A DNA stretch of 38,888 nt, taken from the NCBI GenBank assembly GCA_024638505.1, contig JAHEKE010000029.1:1-38888 (forward strand), read 5' to 3'. Position 1 is the first letter of the stretch. Each line of letters starts with the position of its first letter. Below the pieces are notes generated by a model. It saw only the letters and a program-made list of their open reading frames with translations. It was not told where the DNA came from and ran no database searches. Source of the stretch: Gammaproteobacteria bacterium. Lineage in GTDB: Bacteria > Pseudomonadota > Gammaproteobacteria > Arenicellales > JAANXG01. The translations under genes and the position numbers were made by a program. This document shows positions 8,041 through 15,711 of this stretch, in pieces.

Positions 8041-9150
8041 CTACTGGCTGTCGGTGGCAGAGGGTAGAGGGTCGGCTACATTTTGGCTTGTGCCGTCCTG
8101 CTCATCCTGCTGTGCTGATTCCGTTTGCTGTTTCAGTAAGGCCTCCCGGGCAACGAATATGCTCTCGACCTGATAGTCGGGCAGTTGGTAAATCCACTTT
8201 TCCCACAGGTCATTCCACGCTGCGACTTTCTTTACCAGCGCTTCATCCGCGTCAGCTTCGACTGTGTAGTCCGCACGCAGGCGGGCAAAGTTTTGCTCGT
8301 TCTGCTTGTACAGCTTCAGTCGCACGCTAATGCCATCGAATGATTCAGCAATGGCCTCAGCGCTCTCGTCGCTGTTCAGTGGCACGCTCGCTGGCCTCAC
8401 ATCCTCGATGTTCAATCCACGAAAGCTTTGCGCAATCTGGTTAACTGCGTACTGCGACTCGATTTCCTCATCGCGAGCCAAACCCTGCAGCTGAAAATCA
8501 GTGCTGTCCGCGTCGGTCCGCGCCACCACCATCGTTTCATCGTCGCGCACAATCGTAACCTTGCGTACCTCGCCAATTTTTTCCGCCTCGATCAGCGTCG
8601 TCTCTATCCAATCCGTAGGGCTATCAATAGCAGGTAAAAATCCCTCAACCAGCCAGGCTTGTGGATCATCCGGCGAACGCACGTAAAACTGCTCGCGCCC
8701 TGCCCCGCCCGTTCTGCTCTTACCCAGGACCACCAACGCCAGGTCCTGTCCCGAGCTGTCCACGAGCTGTATCAGCTTTGAGCCGGAGCCGGGCTCGCTG
8801 ATGTCGTTCAGGTCGAGCTTGGCATACAGGGCGGGATTCTTGGTCTTGGGCTCCACCCGTTTAAGTCGCGCCAGCCCCAGAATCAACTCTCGCACCTTGG
8901 CAGTAGAGGCGGGGTAACCGTCTTTTTCCCTAATAGTCCACTGGTTGTTTTGCCGCTCGATCGTTGTCGTCGCGTCCGCCTGCTTGATGACCGCTTTGAC
9001 CGCATCGTTGGAATGCTCAAGAAGATCGGAAAAATAGGGCCCGCCCTCATTCAGCGCCGTCGACTCCTGCGATTGCCGCATCAATACCGCCGCCCCGACT
9101 ACCAACACGGTGACGATAAACAAAATCCAGACTTTTTTATTCGTTAACAT
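8041..9150 (-). CDS. DUF4340-domain protein of the Gld-like ABC system
   Basis: A 369-residue protein with one N-terminal membrane segment (residues 7-24, VWILFIVTVLVVGAAVLM) and a large extracytoplasmic domain. The stretch QNNQWTIREKDGYPAST followed by KVRELILGLARLKRVEPKT is the usual DUF4340 opening. The C-terminal 40 residues are Gln/Asp/Ser-rich and probably disordered. DUF4340 genes commonly follow GldG-like genes, as here, where the start overlaps the gldG-like gene by 14 bases. The role is unknown; the context suggests a periplasmic part of the same ABC complex. Confidence 0.85.
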   Translation of the reverse strand: MLTNKKVWILFIVTVLVVGAAVLMRQSQESTALNEGGPYFSDLLEHSNDAVKAVIKQADATTTIERQNNQWTIREKDGYPASTAKVRELILGLARLKRVEPKTKNPALYAKLDLNDISEPGSGSKLIQLVDSSGQDLALVVLGKSRTGGAGREQFYVRSPDDPQAWLVEGFLPAIDSPTDWIETTLIEAEKIGEVRKVTIVRDDETMVVARTDADSTDFQLQGLARDEEIESQYAVNQIAQSFRGLNIEDVRPASVPLNSDESAEAIAESFDGISVRLKLYKQNEQNFARLRADYTVEADADEALVKKVAAWNDLWEKWIYQLPDYQVESIFVAREALLKQQTESAQQDEQDGTSQNVADPLPSATDSQ

Positions 9151-11098
9151 CTTGCCCGTTCTTTGCCCGGCGCTTTCGCCGACGTGACTGACTTAGACCT
9201 ATCAATAACCCACCGATGCCGACCAGCAGCGGCATAAAACCAATATTGAAAAACTTCGCCGCGCTTTCCAACCGCTCAATGTCCTGGTGCAGCTGATGCC
9301 GCACATCGCGCAGATCCTTGCGTATACGGATCTTCTGCTCCCTGAACCGAGCGATCTCCTGCTCCTGCTCCGCACTCAAGATGAGCTGCTGATCATTTTG
9401 GTTTCCCCTCTCCAGCTCGATCAGCTTGTTTTCGGTCTCCTGCAGGCTTGACAGCAGCTCCTGCTCCTTCTGGCGAAACTTGATTTCAGCGGCCTGCTGG
9501 ATCTCGGCCACTTTAGTAAAAGGTCTGGAAAACTGTCCCCGGCTGCGCACGCTGATGAGATCGTTACTGCCGAGCAGGCTTTCCAGTGAGTTGATCACGA
9601 AATCGCCGTTAGCGGCGGAAGGGATAAACAAACGGTTGCCCAGGAAATTCTGCACCTGCACCCAGAATTCATCGCTCAGCATGTCGCTGTCGGCAACAAC
9701 GATTAGGTTGACGTCTTTGTTCGATGCACTAAGGTGCGCAGGCAACGGTGCTTCCACTTCGATTGCGTCTTGCGGCGGCTGGTTGCTATCAGCCTGGTTT
9801 TCCTGCTCCTGCTCGGCCGCTGGGGGTCCATCCTTGAATGCGGTCTCAACTTTGCCGGATATACGCACCGCCAGGTTGAGTTCCTCACCGCCGGGCTGAT
9901 AACCAACGAGCAGAGTAGTAGGGTCTGTAAGGAATCGCAGCTGCGCCACGTCGAACTGCATCGCATTTTGGGTAGTTTGCACCAGCGGGCTGATCGCAAT
10001 GCCGTCTTTGTCTATGTCGCGGAGAATTCCCGGGGAAGCAAAAACCAGGTTGCCGAGCTGAGCCGTCACTACGTCGTCAGGATTATTTTGCTCCGCTGGC
10101 ACATTCATCCAGATCGGATAATCAACAACTCCCTGATTCTGCCCCTGTCCATAGCGTACCCGGTGCGCGATGCTAAGGTCGCCCGCCACCTTGTCACTGG
10201 TCAGCTGCACCCCCCACGCGTCAAGCAGCGGCTGCAGATCAGAGCTCCCCGGTGGAGACCCCATTCCCATCATCCCCGGATTCCGGTCTACCTCCGCATT
10301 GGGATCAATGAAGGCCAGAACCCGCCCACCGCGCAGAACGAATTGGTCGATGGCGTACAGCGTCGTCATCGGCAGCTGTTTCGGATGGACGATCATAAGC
10401 ACGCCGATGTCCTGCGGAATGATCCGGGTATCAGCATCGATAGTGGTGACGTTAAACAGCTGGCGCATTTGCTCCAGCACGACCCAGGGCTGAGGCATGC
10501 CCTGAGCCATGGCCTGCATTGACGGCATGCCGCCATCCAATGGCAGCGTGCTGAGCAAGCCGATTGTACTGGGCTCGGTGTTGGACAGCTGATAGATGAG
10601 CTTGGTCAGATCATGTTCCAGCAGCTGTTCACGATCTATGCTGAAGATGGGAATCACTTCCTCGTCGTCCGTGGAATTGGTTCCAACCAGGCCAAAGTAA
10701 AACTGTGTTCCACTCTCGTCCAGCGGTATACCGTGTACGCCATAGCCTACCGCCCGATCTTCCTCTTCTGAAAACGGTTCCGGATCGACAATGGACAGCC
10801 TGATCTGACCGTTTGCCTGCCGCTCATACTGCTTCAACAATTCTCGCACGCGCTGCGTATAGGTAGCTATGCCAGGTAGTCTGGTTGCCTCCCGCTGTGA
10901 CAGGAACAGGCGTAAGGTAATCGGCTCCTCAAGGTTATTGAGTATATTGTTAGTGCCGGCAGTGAGGGTATACAGACTATTTTCGGTCAGGTCGACGCGC
11001 GCTGATGTAAATGCAGCATTACTGAACAGATTGACTGCAAACAGCAGCACCAGCGCCAGGACCATCCCGCCCCAGGTTAACCGGTCTTTGATATGCAT
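9137..11098 (-). CDS. GldG-like ABC transporter auxiliary protein
   Basis: The 653-residue protein begins with a membrane helix (about 9-30), then a long extracytoplasmic region resembling the GldG / ABC_transp_aux family: DLTENSLYTLTAGT near the N-terminus, SIVDPEPFSEEEDRAVGYGV, and FVLRGGRVLAFIDPNAE at about residue 280. Residues about 525-605 are Gln/Glu/Arg-rich heptad sequence, a probable coiled coil, and a second helix (about 610-630) precedes a basic tail. In Bacteroidetes GldG works with GldA and GldF in gliding; in Proteobacteria similar genes occur in non-gliding species and the cargo is unknown. ATG 11098 was chosen two bases after the permease stop; a TTG at 11104 would overlap it. 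Confidence 0.88.
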   Translation of the reverse strand: MHIKDRLTWGGMVLALVLLFAVNLFSNAAFTSARVDLTENSLYTLTAGTNNILNNLEEPITLRLFLSQREATRLPGIATYTQRVRELLKQYERQANGQIRLSIVDPEPFSEEEDRAVGYGVHGIPLDESGTQFYFGLVGTNSTDDEEVIPIFSIDREQLLEHDLTKLIYQLSNTEPSTIGLLSTLPLDGGMPSMQAMAQGMPQPWVVLEQMRQLFNVTTIDADTRIIPQDIGVLMIVHPKQLPMTTLYAIDQFVLRGGRVLAFIDPNAEVDRNPGMMGMGSPPGSSDLQPLLDAWGVQLTSDKVAGDLSIAHRVRYGQGQNQGVVDYPIWMNVPAEQNNPDDVVTAQLGNLVFASPGILRDIDKDGIAISPLVQTTQNAMQFDVAQLRFLTDPTTLLVGYQPGGEELNLAVRISGKVETAFKDGPPAAEQEQENQADSNQPPQDAIEVEAPLPAHLSASNKDVNLIVVADSDMLSDEFWVQVQNFLGNRLFIPSAANGDFVINSLESLLGSNDLISVRSRGQFSRPFTKVAEIQQAAEIKFRQKEQELLSSLQETENKLIELERGNQNDQQLILSAEQEQEIARFREQKIRIRKDLRDVRHQLHQDIERLESAAKFFNIGFMPLLVGIGGLLIGLSQSRRRKRRAKNGQDVNE

Positions 11099-11100
11099 GA

Positions 11101-11835
11101 TCAATCCGCCTTTTTAATCTCTATCAACACGGCGTTGGCAAACAGCCAAAAGGTAATCAACGACAGGAAAAAGATAATATCCCTCAGGTCGACAACCCCC
11201 TTGCTGATTGCCTCGAAATGGCTGAGAAAACTGAACGAGCTGATCGCCTCGATTATGGCGTCAGGAGCCCAGCCCGCAAAAAAATCTAGCACCAGAGGAA
11301 ATCCGCTCAAAATAAAACCAAGGCTGATAAATGCAGTCAGAACGAAAGCGATAACCTGATTTTTCGTTAGCGCCGACATACAGCCGCCAATGGCAATAAA
11401 AGCCCCCGCCATCAGTAAACTGCCCAAATAGCTGGCGGCGATAACCCCGTTATCCGGGTTACCCAGAAAATTGACTGTAATCCACATCGGAAAGGTCAAA
11501 CCCAAGGCAACTGAAGTGAAAATCCAGGTGGCAAGGAACTTACCTAAAACTGCCTGAGTCATCGTTATCGGCATTGTCAGCAACAGTTCAACCGTGCCGG
11601 TTTTACGTTCCTCTGCCCACAGGCGCATGGTTAGTGCCGGAATGAGGAACAGGTAAAGCCATGGATGGAATCCAAAAAATGTAATAAGGTCGGCCTGGCC
11701 TCGAGCGAAAAAATTACCCAGATAGAAAGTAAATATTCCACTTAGAAATAAGAAGATAATGATAAAGATGTATGCAATCGGTGTGGCGAAGTAGCTGAAT
11801 AGTTCCCGCTTGCAGATAATCCACATGGTAGCCAT
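11101..11835 (-). CDS. ABC-2 type permease, GldF-like
   Basis: A 244-residue membrane protein with about six helices (residues 15-40, 55-72, 98-122, 135-155, 160-185, 218-240). The motif RLWAEERKTGTVELLLTMP between helices 2 and 3 is diagnostic of ABC-2 permeases that couple to an ATPase of the NatA/GldA type. The gene starts 12 bases after the ATPase stop and ends two bases before the gldG-like start, so the three form one transcript and probably one complex in the inner membrane. The transported or mechanically handled substrate is not known. Confidence 0.9.
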   Translation of the reverse strand: MATMWIICKRELFSYFATPIAYIFIIIFLFLSGIFTFYLGNFFARGQADLITFFGFHPWLYLFLIPALTMRLWAEERKTGTVELLLTMPITMTQAVLGKFLATWIFTSVALGLTFPMWITVNFLGNPDNGVIAASYLGSLLMAGAFIAIGGCMSALTKNQVIAFVLTAFISLGFILSGFPLVLDFFAGWAPDAIIEAISSFSFLSHFEAISKGVVDLRDIIFFLSLITFWLFANAVLIEIKKAD

Positions 11836-11847
11836 ACTGACAAATCT

Positions 11848-12798
11848 CTACGATTGCTGAATGTCGGTTATTTGTCTGAAGACTTCGTCCAGGCGACCTT
11901 GTTCGACGCACATCTGTTCCACCGGCCAGTGATGTTGTCTTACAACGTTGCTGACATTTTCGATCACGTTGCGGCCGTCCTCGGGCGTGATTAAAAACTG
12001 AATCAATCCATCTTCGCCCTTATGGGAAGTGACGGTTTCAACTCCGTCCAGTGCAGCCAGAACGGAACTGATACCGTCATCGGAAGGCCTGCGGATGTTT
12101 ACCCTGATGCAATTGTGCCGCGGCGACTGCGCGCGCAATGCTGCCGGATCGCCATCTGCCACGACTTTACCGCCGGCGATAATAATTGCCCGGGTACACA
12201 CCGCATCGACCTCTTCGAGAATGTGCGTCGACAGAATGATTACCTTCTGTTTTGCCATATCTCGAATGAGGTTACGCACTTCGTGTTTCTGATTGGGGTC
12301 GAGTCCATCGGTCGGCTCGTCCAGAATCAGTACGTCCGGGTCGTGCAAAATGGCCTGCGCTAGACCCACTCTGCGCTTAAATCCCTTGGACAACGTTTCT
12401 ATGGGTTGTTGCAGCACCGTTTCCAGATTGACCTGCTCGACCACACCTTCGATTTGGCGGTTCAACTCAGCGCCGGATAGCCCTCTTATGTTGCCGACGA
12501 ACTGAAGGAAAAGTTGTGGGGTCATGTCGCCATATAGCGGGGCACCTTCCGGTAAGTACCCGATCAATTTCTTCGCAGCGACGGGCCGCTTCAAGCAGTC
12601 TATGCCTAATATGCACACCTCGCCCTGATCGGGGCGCAAGAACCCCGCAATCATTTTCATCGTAGTCGACTTTCCGGCGCCATTGGGACCCAAGAATCCC
12701 ATGACCTCGCCCTGCTCGACAGTAAACGAGACGTCATTTACCGCAGTGATCGATTTAAAACGCTTGGTTAGCCGTTTTATTTCCACCATTTCGACCAT
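11848..12798 (-). CDS. ABC transporter ATPase, GldA-like
   Basis: A 316-residue ATPase. Visible motifs are Walker A GPNGAGKST, the signature LSKGFKRRVGLAQAI, Walker B DVLILDEPTDGLDPNQ and the switch His in ILSTHILEEV. A C-terminal extension of about 95 residues (after ADGDPAALRAQ) is typical of the GldA/CcmA-like export ATPases. The ATG at 12798 has AGGAG eight bases upstream; the frame continues further upstream without a ribosome binding site and is probably untranslated. It is the first gene of the operon and lies about 95 bases after a strong-looking promoter. It energises the adjacent permease. Confidence 0.95.
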   Translation of the reverse strand: MVEMVEIKRLTKRFKSITAVNDVSFTVEQGEVMGFLGPNGAGKSTTMKMIAGFLRPDQGEVCILGIDCLKRPVAAKKLIGYLPEGAPLYGDMTPQLFLQFVGNIRGLSGAELNRQIEGVVEQVNLETVLQQPIETLSKGFKRRVGLAQAILHDPDVLILDEPTDGLDPNQKHEVRNLIRDMAKQKVIILSTHILEEVDAVCTRAIIIAGGKVVADGDPAALRAQSPRHNCIRVNIRRPSDDGISSVLAALDGVETVTSHKGEDGLIQFLITPEDGRNVIENVSNVVRQHHWPVEQMCVEQGRLDEVFRQITDIQQS

Positions 12799-12899
12799 TA
12801 ACAATTCTCCTTCCGACAAACTTAGTGACTCAGGTGCACAGGCTGGCCGCAGCGCGGCGAGGGACGCCGTGCGATTTCCCTTCCCGTATCGGCTGCGAA

Positions 12900-12927
12900 A
12901 TGATAAGAAGACAAATCCAGAAGTCAA
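12900..12927 (-). promoter_or_regulatory. Sigma70-like promoter of the Gld-like operon
   Basis: On the minus strand TTGACT (12922-12927, five of six matches) is followed after 16 bases by TATCAT (12900-12905, five of six). The predicted start near 12893 leaves an untranslated leader of about 95 bases before the ATPase gene. No clear terminator separates it from the SRPBCC gene upstream. Confidence 0.6.
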
Positions 12928-13020
12928 CCACCGCTTGCAGATTTTGCTCCTTGGGCTAAGCGTACGGCTGAAGCAGAGCGGCCTGCCTGCCCCGTGCGCC
13001 ACCGGCACCCCGCTCAATCG

Positions 13021-13575
13021 TTAAAGCTGATTAGCCAGCTCCTCGACTCGTTTATTGGAAGTCTTCAGATTCTGCGCGATATACCTGCGTATGAGCCAGG
13101 AGCCTAACAGAGGCGGTACAAAGAAGTCGGGCACCAGTTTTGCATTATACGTCACCCGCGTTTGTCCGGTTTTCCTTTTTCGTTTGATAATGACCCGTTC
13201 CCTGCCGAATTTAAAATCACTCTTTTCCGGCATCGTGCTGTATACAATGGCGCCATAGGCATTCACCTCAACGGTAGTAATCTTTTGCATCGTCTTACAC
13301 AGTATCCATACGCAAGGCTTAAGGGTCAGCGCAACCGTTGCGTCCTCCCCCGGAGCACCGGCGATTATTTCACTGCTGACAATGGAGGGCGACAACTCAT
13401 CGAGATTGCCATAATCCTTCAGTATTTCTTCCACCCGCTCCTTCGGGGCATCAAGCAATATCTCGAAGTAAATATGGTAAGCGCCGTCCTCCTGTTCGAC
13501 CTGTACCTCAACCGTTTCTGCGGCCAGGCATTGACCGTAAGCGAGCCAGGCGAAAGCCAGTAACAATGGTTTCAT
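13021..13575 (-). CDS. Exported SRPBCC (START-like) family protein
   Basis: The 184-residue product starts with a Sec-type signal peptide (MKPLLLAFAWLAYGQCLAAE). The mature part has the layout of an SRPBCC/polyketide-cyclase-like fold: YHIYFEILLDAPKERVEEIL, then KDYGNLDELSPSIVSSEII, a strand with KPCVWILCK, and a C-terminal helix LLGSWLIRRYIAQNLKTSNKRVEEL. Such folds enclose a hydrophobic ligand pocket; periplasmic members are poorly characterised. I chose ATG 13575 because it places the signal peptide at the N-terminus; an upstream TTG (13641) would add 22 charged residues ahead of it. The ribosome binding site is weak in both cases. Confidence 0.8.
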   Translation of the reverse strand: MKPLLLAFAWLAYGQCLAAETVEVQVEQEDGAYHIYFEILLDAPKERVEEILKDYGNLDELSPSIVSSEIIAGAPGEDATVALTLKPCVWILCKTMQKITTVEVNAYGAIVYSTMPEKSDFKFGRERVIIKRKRKTGQTRVTYNAKLVPDFFVPPLLGSWLIRRYIAQNLKTSNKRVEELANQL

Positions 13576-13731
13576 CAATTGGCGTAGACTGGGCACGTCA
13601 GTGCAATAACTTTTTAAGCTTTTTTCCCGTTTTTTGTTCAATCTTCTATTTCAGCTTCTGTTCCAAATTTTGTGCTTCTTCCTGAGCCCGCCCCCGCACG
13701 GGCCCCTCTAACCGCCAGGCCACGCCCTATG

Positions 13732-13965
13732 CTAATGGTGCAAGCAGTTAACCGAATACGCCAATGGCAACGGTCGCTTTCGACCCAGCAGCTTGTCGCC
13801 AACCTGTGCTTTTGCCGACTCTGCAACCGCCGCTTTAAGGAGGGTAACCCAGTTCGCCCGGCGCCAGACAAGCCTGACCGTCTCCGTGAGACCAATCAGT
13901 GGAGATTTGCTGTGCCGCTCGTCGTTTGAACCCAATTGCCCAGTGCCGGTCAGTGTACCGGTCAT
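13732..13965 (-). CDS. Possible small ORF in the dusA-SRPBCC gap
   Basis: The bases 13576-14049 have no recognisable gene. The best candidate is this 77-codon frame (begins MTGTLTGTGQ). It is in the same frame as dusA: after the dusA TAA the frame stays open for 105 codons down to the TAG at 13732. The peptide has a mixed, protein-like composition (TETVRLVWRRANWVTLLKAA) but no known domain, and the ribosome binding site is poor. It may be a real small gene, a lost C-terminal extension, or chance. Overlapping frames on both strands look worse. Confidence 0.2.
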   Translation of the reverse strand: MTGTLTGTGQLGSNDERHSKSPLIGLTETVRLVWRRANWVTLLKAAVAESAKAQVGDKLLGRKRPLPLAYSVNCLHH

Positions 13966-14049
13966 CTCGGTAAAACTGAATTCCGCCTGATTGTCAGCGG
14001 GTACAGTTGGTGGCGAATGCTGAGCTCTTTCATCTTCAACGGATACTGC

Positions 14050-15066
14050 TTAGCGCGAACCGGCTTCGCCCACAGCGTCACGCCGCAATGCGGCCTGCCG
14101 AATCACCTCCGCGTCGGCGTGCGGCAGGTGGGCCTGTTGACTTAAGTAGCGACGCCACCTGCGTGCGCCAGATTGACCCTGGAACAGCCCGACTACGTGT
14201 CGCGACAGCCGGTTCAAACGACAGCCAGTTTTCAGCTGTCGCTCACAGTATTCGATATACCGCTGCAGTACTTGCTCGCGCGACAACGGGGCAGACTCGC
14301 TGGCAAAGAACCTTCGATCCACATCGGCCAGTATATATGGATTGGCATAGGCCTCGCGCCCCAGCATAACCCCGTCCACCCTCTGCAGATGCCGCGCAGC
14401 GTCATCCAGCGACCTTACTCCGCCATTGAGGACGATATTAAGGTACTCAAAATGCTGCTTCAGATCATACACCATGGCATAGTTGAGCGGCGGCAGCGTG
14501 CGATTCTGCTTGGGGCTCAACCCGCTCAGCCACGCTTTTCTGGCATGCACGATAAACGTTTCGCAACCGGCTGCCGACACCCGTTCGACAAACGCACACA
14601 GCTGTTCGAATGAGTCTTGTTGGTCTATTCCGATGCGGGTTTTCACCGTTACCGGCAGCTTTACCGCGGCGCGCATCGCCGCCACACAGTCAGCTACCAG
14701 GTCCGGGTCGGCCATCAGACAGGCGCCGAAACGGCCCGAACGAACGCGTTCGCTCGGACAGCCAACGTTCATATTGACCTCATCGTAGCCGTATGATTCG
14801 GCCAGACGCGCGCACTCCGCCATTTTTTCGGGATCACTGCCCCCGATCTGCAGTGCTACCGGATGCTCGCACTGGTTGAAACAGAGCAGACGGTCCCGAT
14901 CGCCGTTGACCAAGGCCGCTGCCGTCAGCATCTCCGTATAGAGCAGAGCCCGCCGGCTGATTAGGCGCAGTAAAAAGCGATCGTGCCGGTCGGTGCAGTG
15001 CATCATCGGCGCAACGCAAATGATTCGATTGTGCTTCAATGACTCAGGTTTCACGGTCGATGCCAC
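14050..15066 (-). CDS. dusA: tRNA-dihydrouridine(20/20a) synthase DusA
   Basis: DusA is a flavin enzyme that reduces uridine at positions 20 and 20a of the tRNA D-loop with NADPH. The 338-residue length fits the family. Visible motifs are VAPMMHCTDRH at the start of the TIM barrel, EVNMNVGCPS with the catalytic acid Cys103, VTVKTRIGID, FIVHARKAWLSGLSPKQNR with the family-specific loop, and NGGVRSLDDA followed by GVMLGREAYANP for FMN phosphate binding. DusA rather than DusB/C is indicated by the MMHCTDRHDR opening. The start appears to be GTG, about ten bases after the stop of the thioredoxin-like gene, so the two are probably co-transcribed. Confidence 0.96.
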   Translation of the reverse strand: MASTVKPESLKHNRIICVAPMMHCTDRHDRFLLRLISRRALLYTEMLTAAALVNGDRDRLLCFNQCEHPVALQIGGSDPEKMAECARLAESYGYDEVNMNVGCPSERVRSGRFGACLMADPDLVADCVAAMRAAVKLPVTVKTRIGIDQQDSFEQLCAFVERVSAAGCETFIVHARKAWLSGLSPKQNRTLPPLNYAMVYDLKQHFEYLNIVLNGGVRSLDDAARHLQRVDGVMLGREAYANPYILADVDRRFFASESAPLSREQVLQRYIEYCERQLKTGCRLNRLSRHVVGLFQGQSGARRWRRYLSQQAHLPHADAEVIRQAALRRDAVGEAGSR

Positions 15067-15076
15067 GACTAAATGC

Positions 15077-15676
15077 TTAGCGCAAATACTCCCTCAGGTC
15101 ACGGCGTATGAGTTCGACCTCAAGATCGTTGCCATACCTTGCGAGCACGCTCCGATCCGGTCCGTATACGACGGCTGCGGGTACGCTCAACACCCCCTGC
15201 GCTGCGCTGGCCTGGCCGGAACGATCACTCAACTGAATGGTAACGCGATCCGGATCACGGGTTGACAGGTATTCACCGATGGTCTGCACGGTCTCGCCAT
15301 AGTTAACATTGATCACAACCAGCCCCAGCTTTTTATATTCTTTGTACGTCCAATACAAGTCGGTTATGTGCTGCCAGCAGGTTGCGCATTGACTTGTCCA
15401 GTAATTTACCAATACCACTTTGTCGCTGTAGTCAGACAGATACACCGGATTGTCCAATCTGTTGCGGCCAAGTACTACCCGCCCCGCTGCCTCTGACCCG
15501 AGCGCTTCAACCGTCCTGATTTCCGGTGTGTCGAGTGTATACACCTGAACCGCGGGTGTCTGTGTTGGAACCGGAGCTGACTGCGGTGCCTGCGGCGGCG
15601 TCACCTCACAGGAAACAGTCAGGATACAGACGAAGCTGCTTAAGCAGCGAGAAAAAAGCGGGTGGCTACATGGCAT
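15077..15676 (-). CDS. TlpA/ResA-like thioredoxin-fold protein, exported
   Basis: A 199-residue protein with a hydrophobic N-terminus ending near Cys23 (CILTVSC), a possible but imperfect lipobox because the -3 residue is Thr. A Pro/Gln-rich linker follows (residues 25-42). The thioredoxin fold begins near 75 with LSDYSDKVVLVNYWTSQCATCWQH; the active site is Cys-Ala-Thr-Cys. The cis-Pro loop is seen in VLSVPAAVVYG. TlpA/ResA proteins are periplasmic thiol reductases used in cytochrome or oxidase maturation, but no such genes are nearby, so the partner is unknown. It lies between phaC and dusA on the same strand. Confidence 0.85.
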   Translation of the reverse strand: MPCSHPLFSRCLSSFVCILTVSCEVTPPQAPQSAPVPTQTPAVQVYTLDTPEIRTVEALGSEAAGRVVLGRNRLDNPVYLSDYSDKVVLVNYWTSQCATCWQHITDLYWTYKEYKKLGLVVINVNYGETVQTIGEYLSTRDPDRVTIQLSDRSGQASAAQGVLSVPAAVVYGPDRSVLARYGNDLEVELIRRDLREYLR

Positions 15677-15711
15677 CTCGCGCTCTATATCGTGCCCATA
15701 TTAACCGATAT

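Noticed and set aside
9734-10522. Long open frame (262 codons) on the plus strand inside the GldG-like gene.
   Set aside because: It is antisense to a well-supported gene, has no family motifs and a composition (His/Arg/Gln-rich) typical of a shadow frame.
12799-13017. N-terminal extension of the ABC ATPase frame.
   Set aside because: The promoter and AGGAG site lie inside it; the ATPase fold begins at 12798.
13638-13895. 85-codon Arg/Gly-rich frame in the dusA-SRPBCC gap.
   Set aside because: Composition is that of a random frame in GC-rich DNA; no motif and no ribosome binding site.
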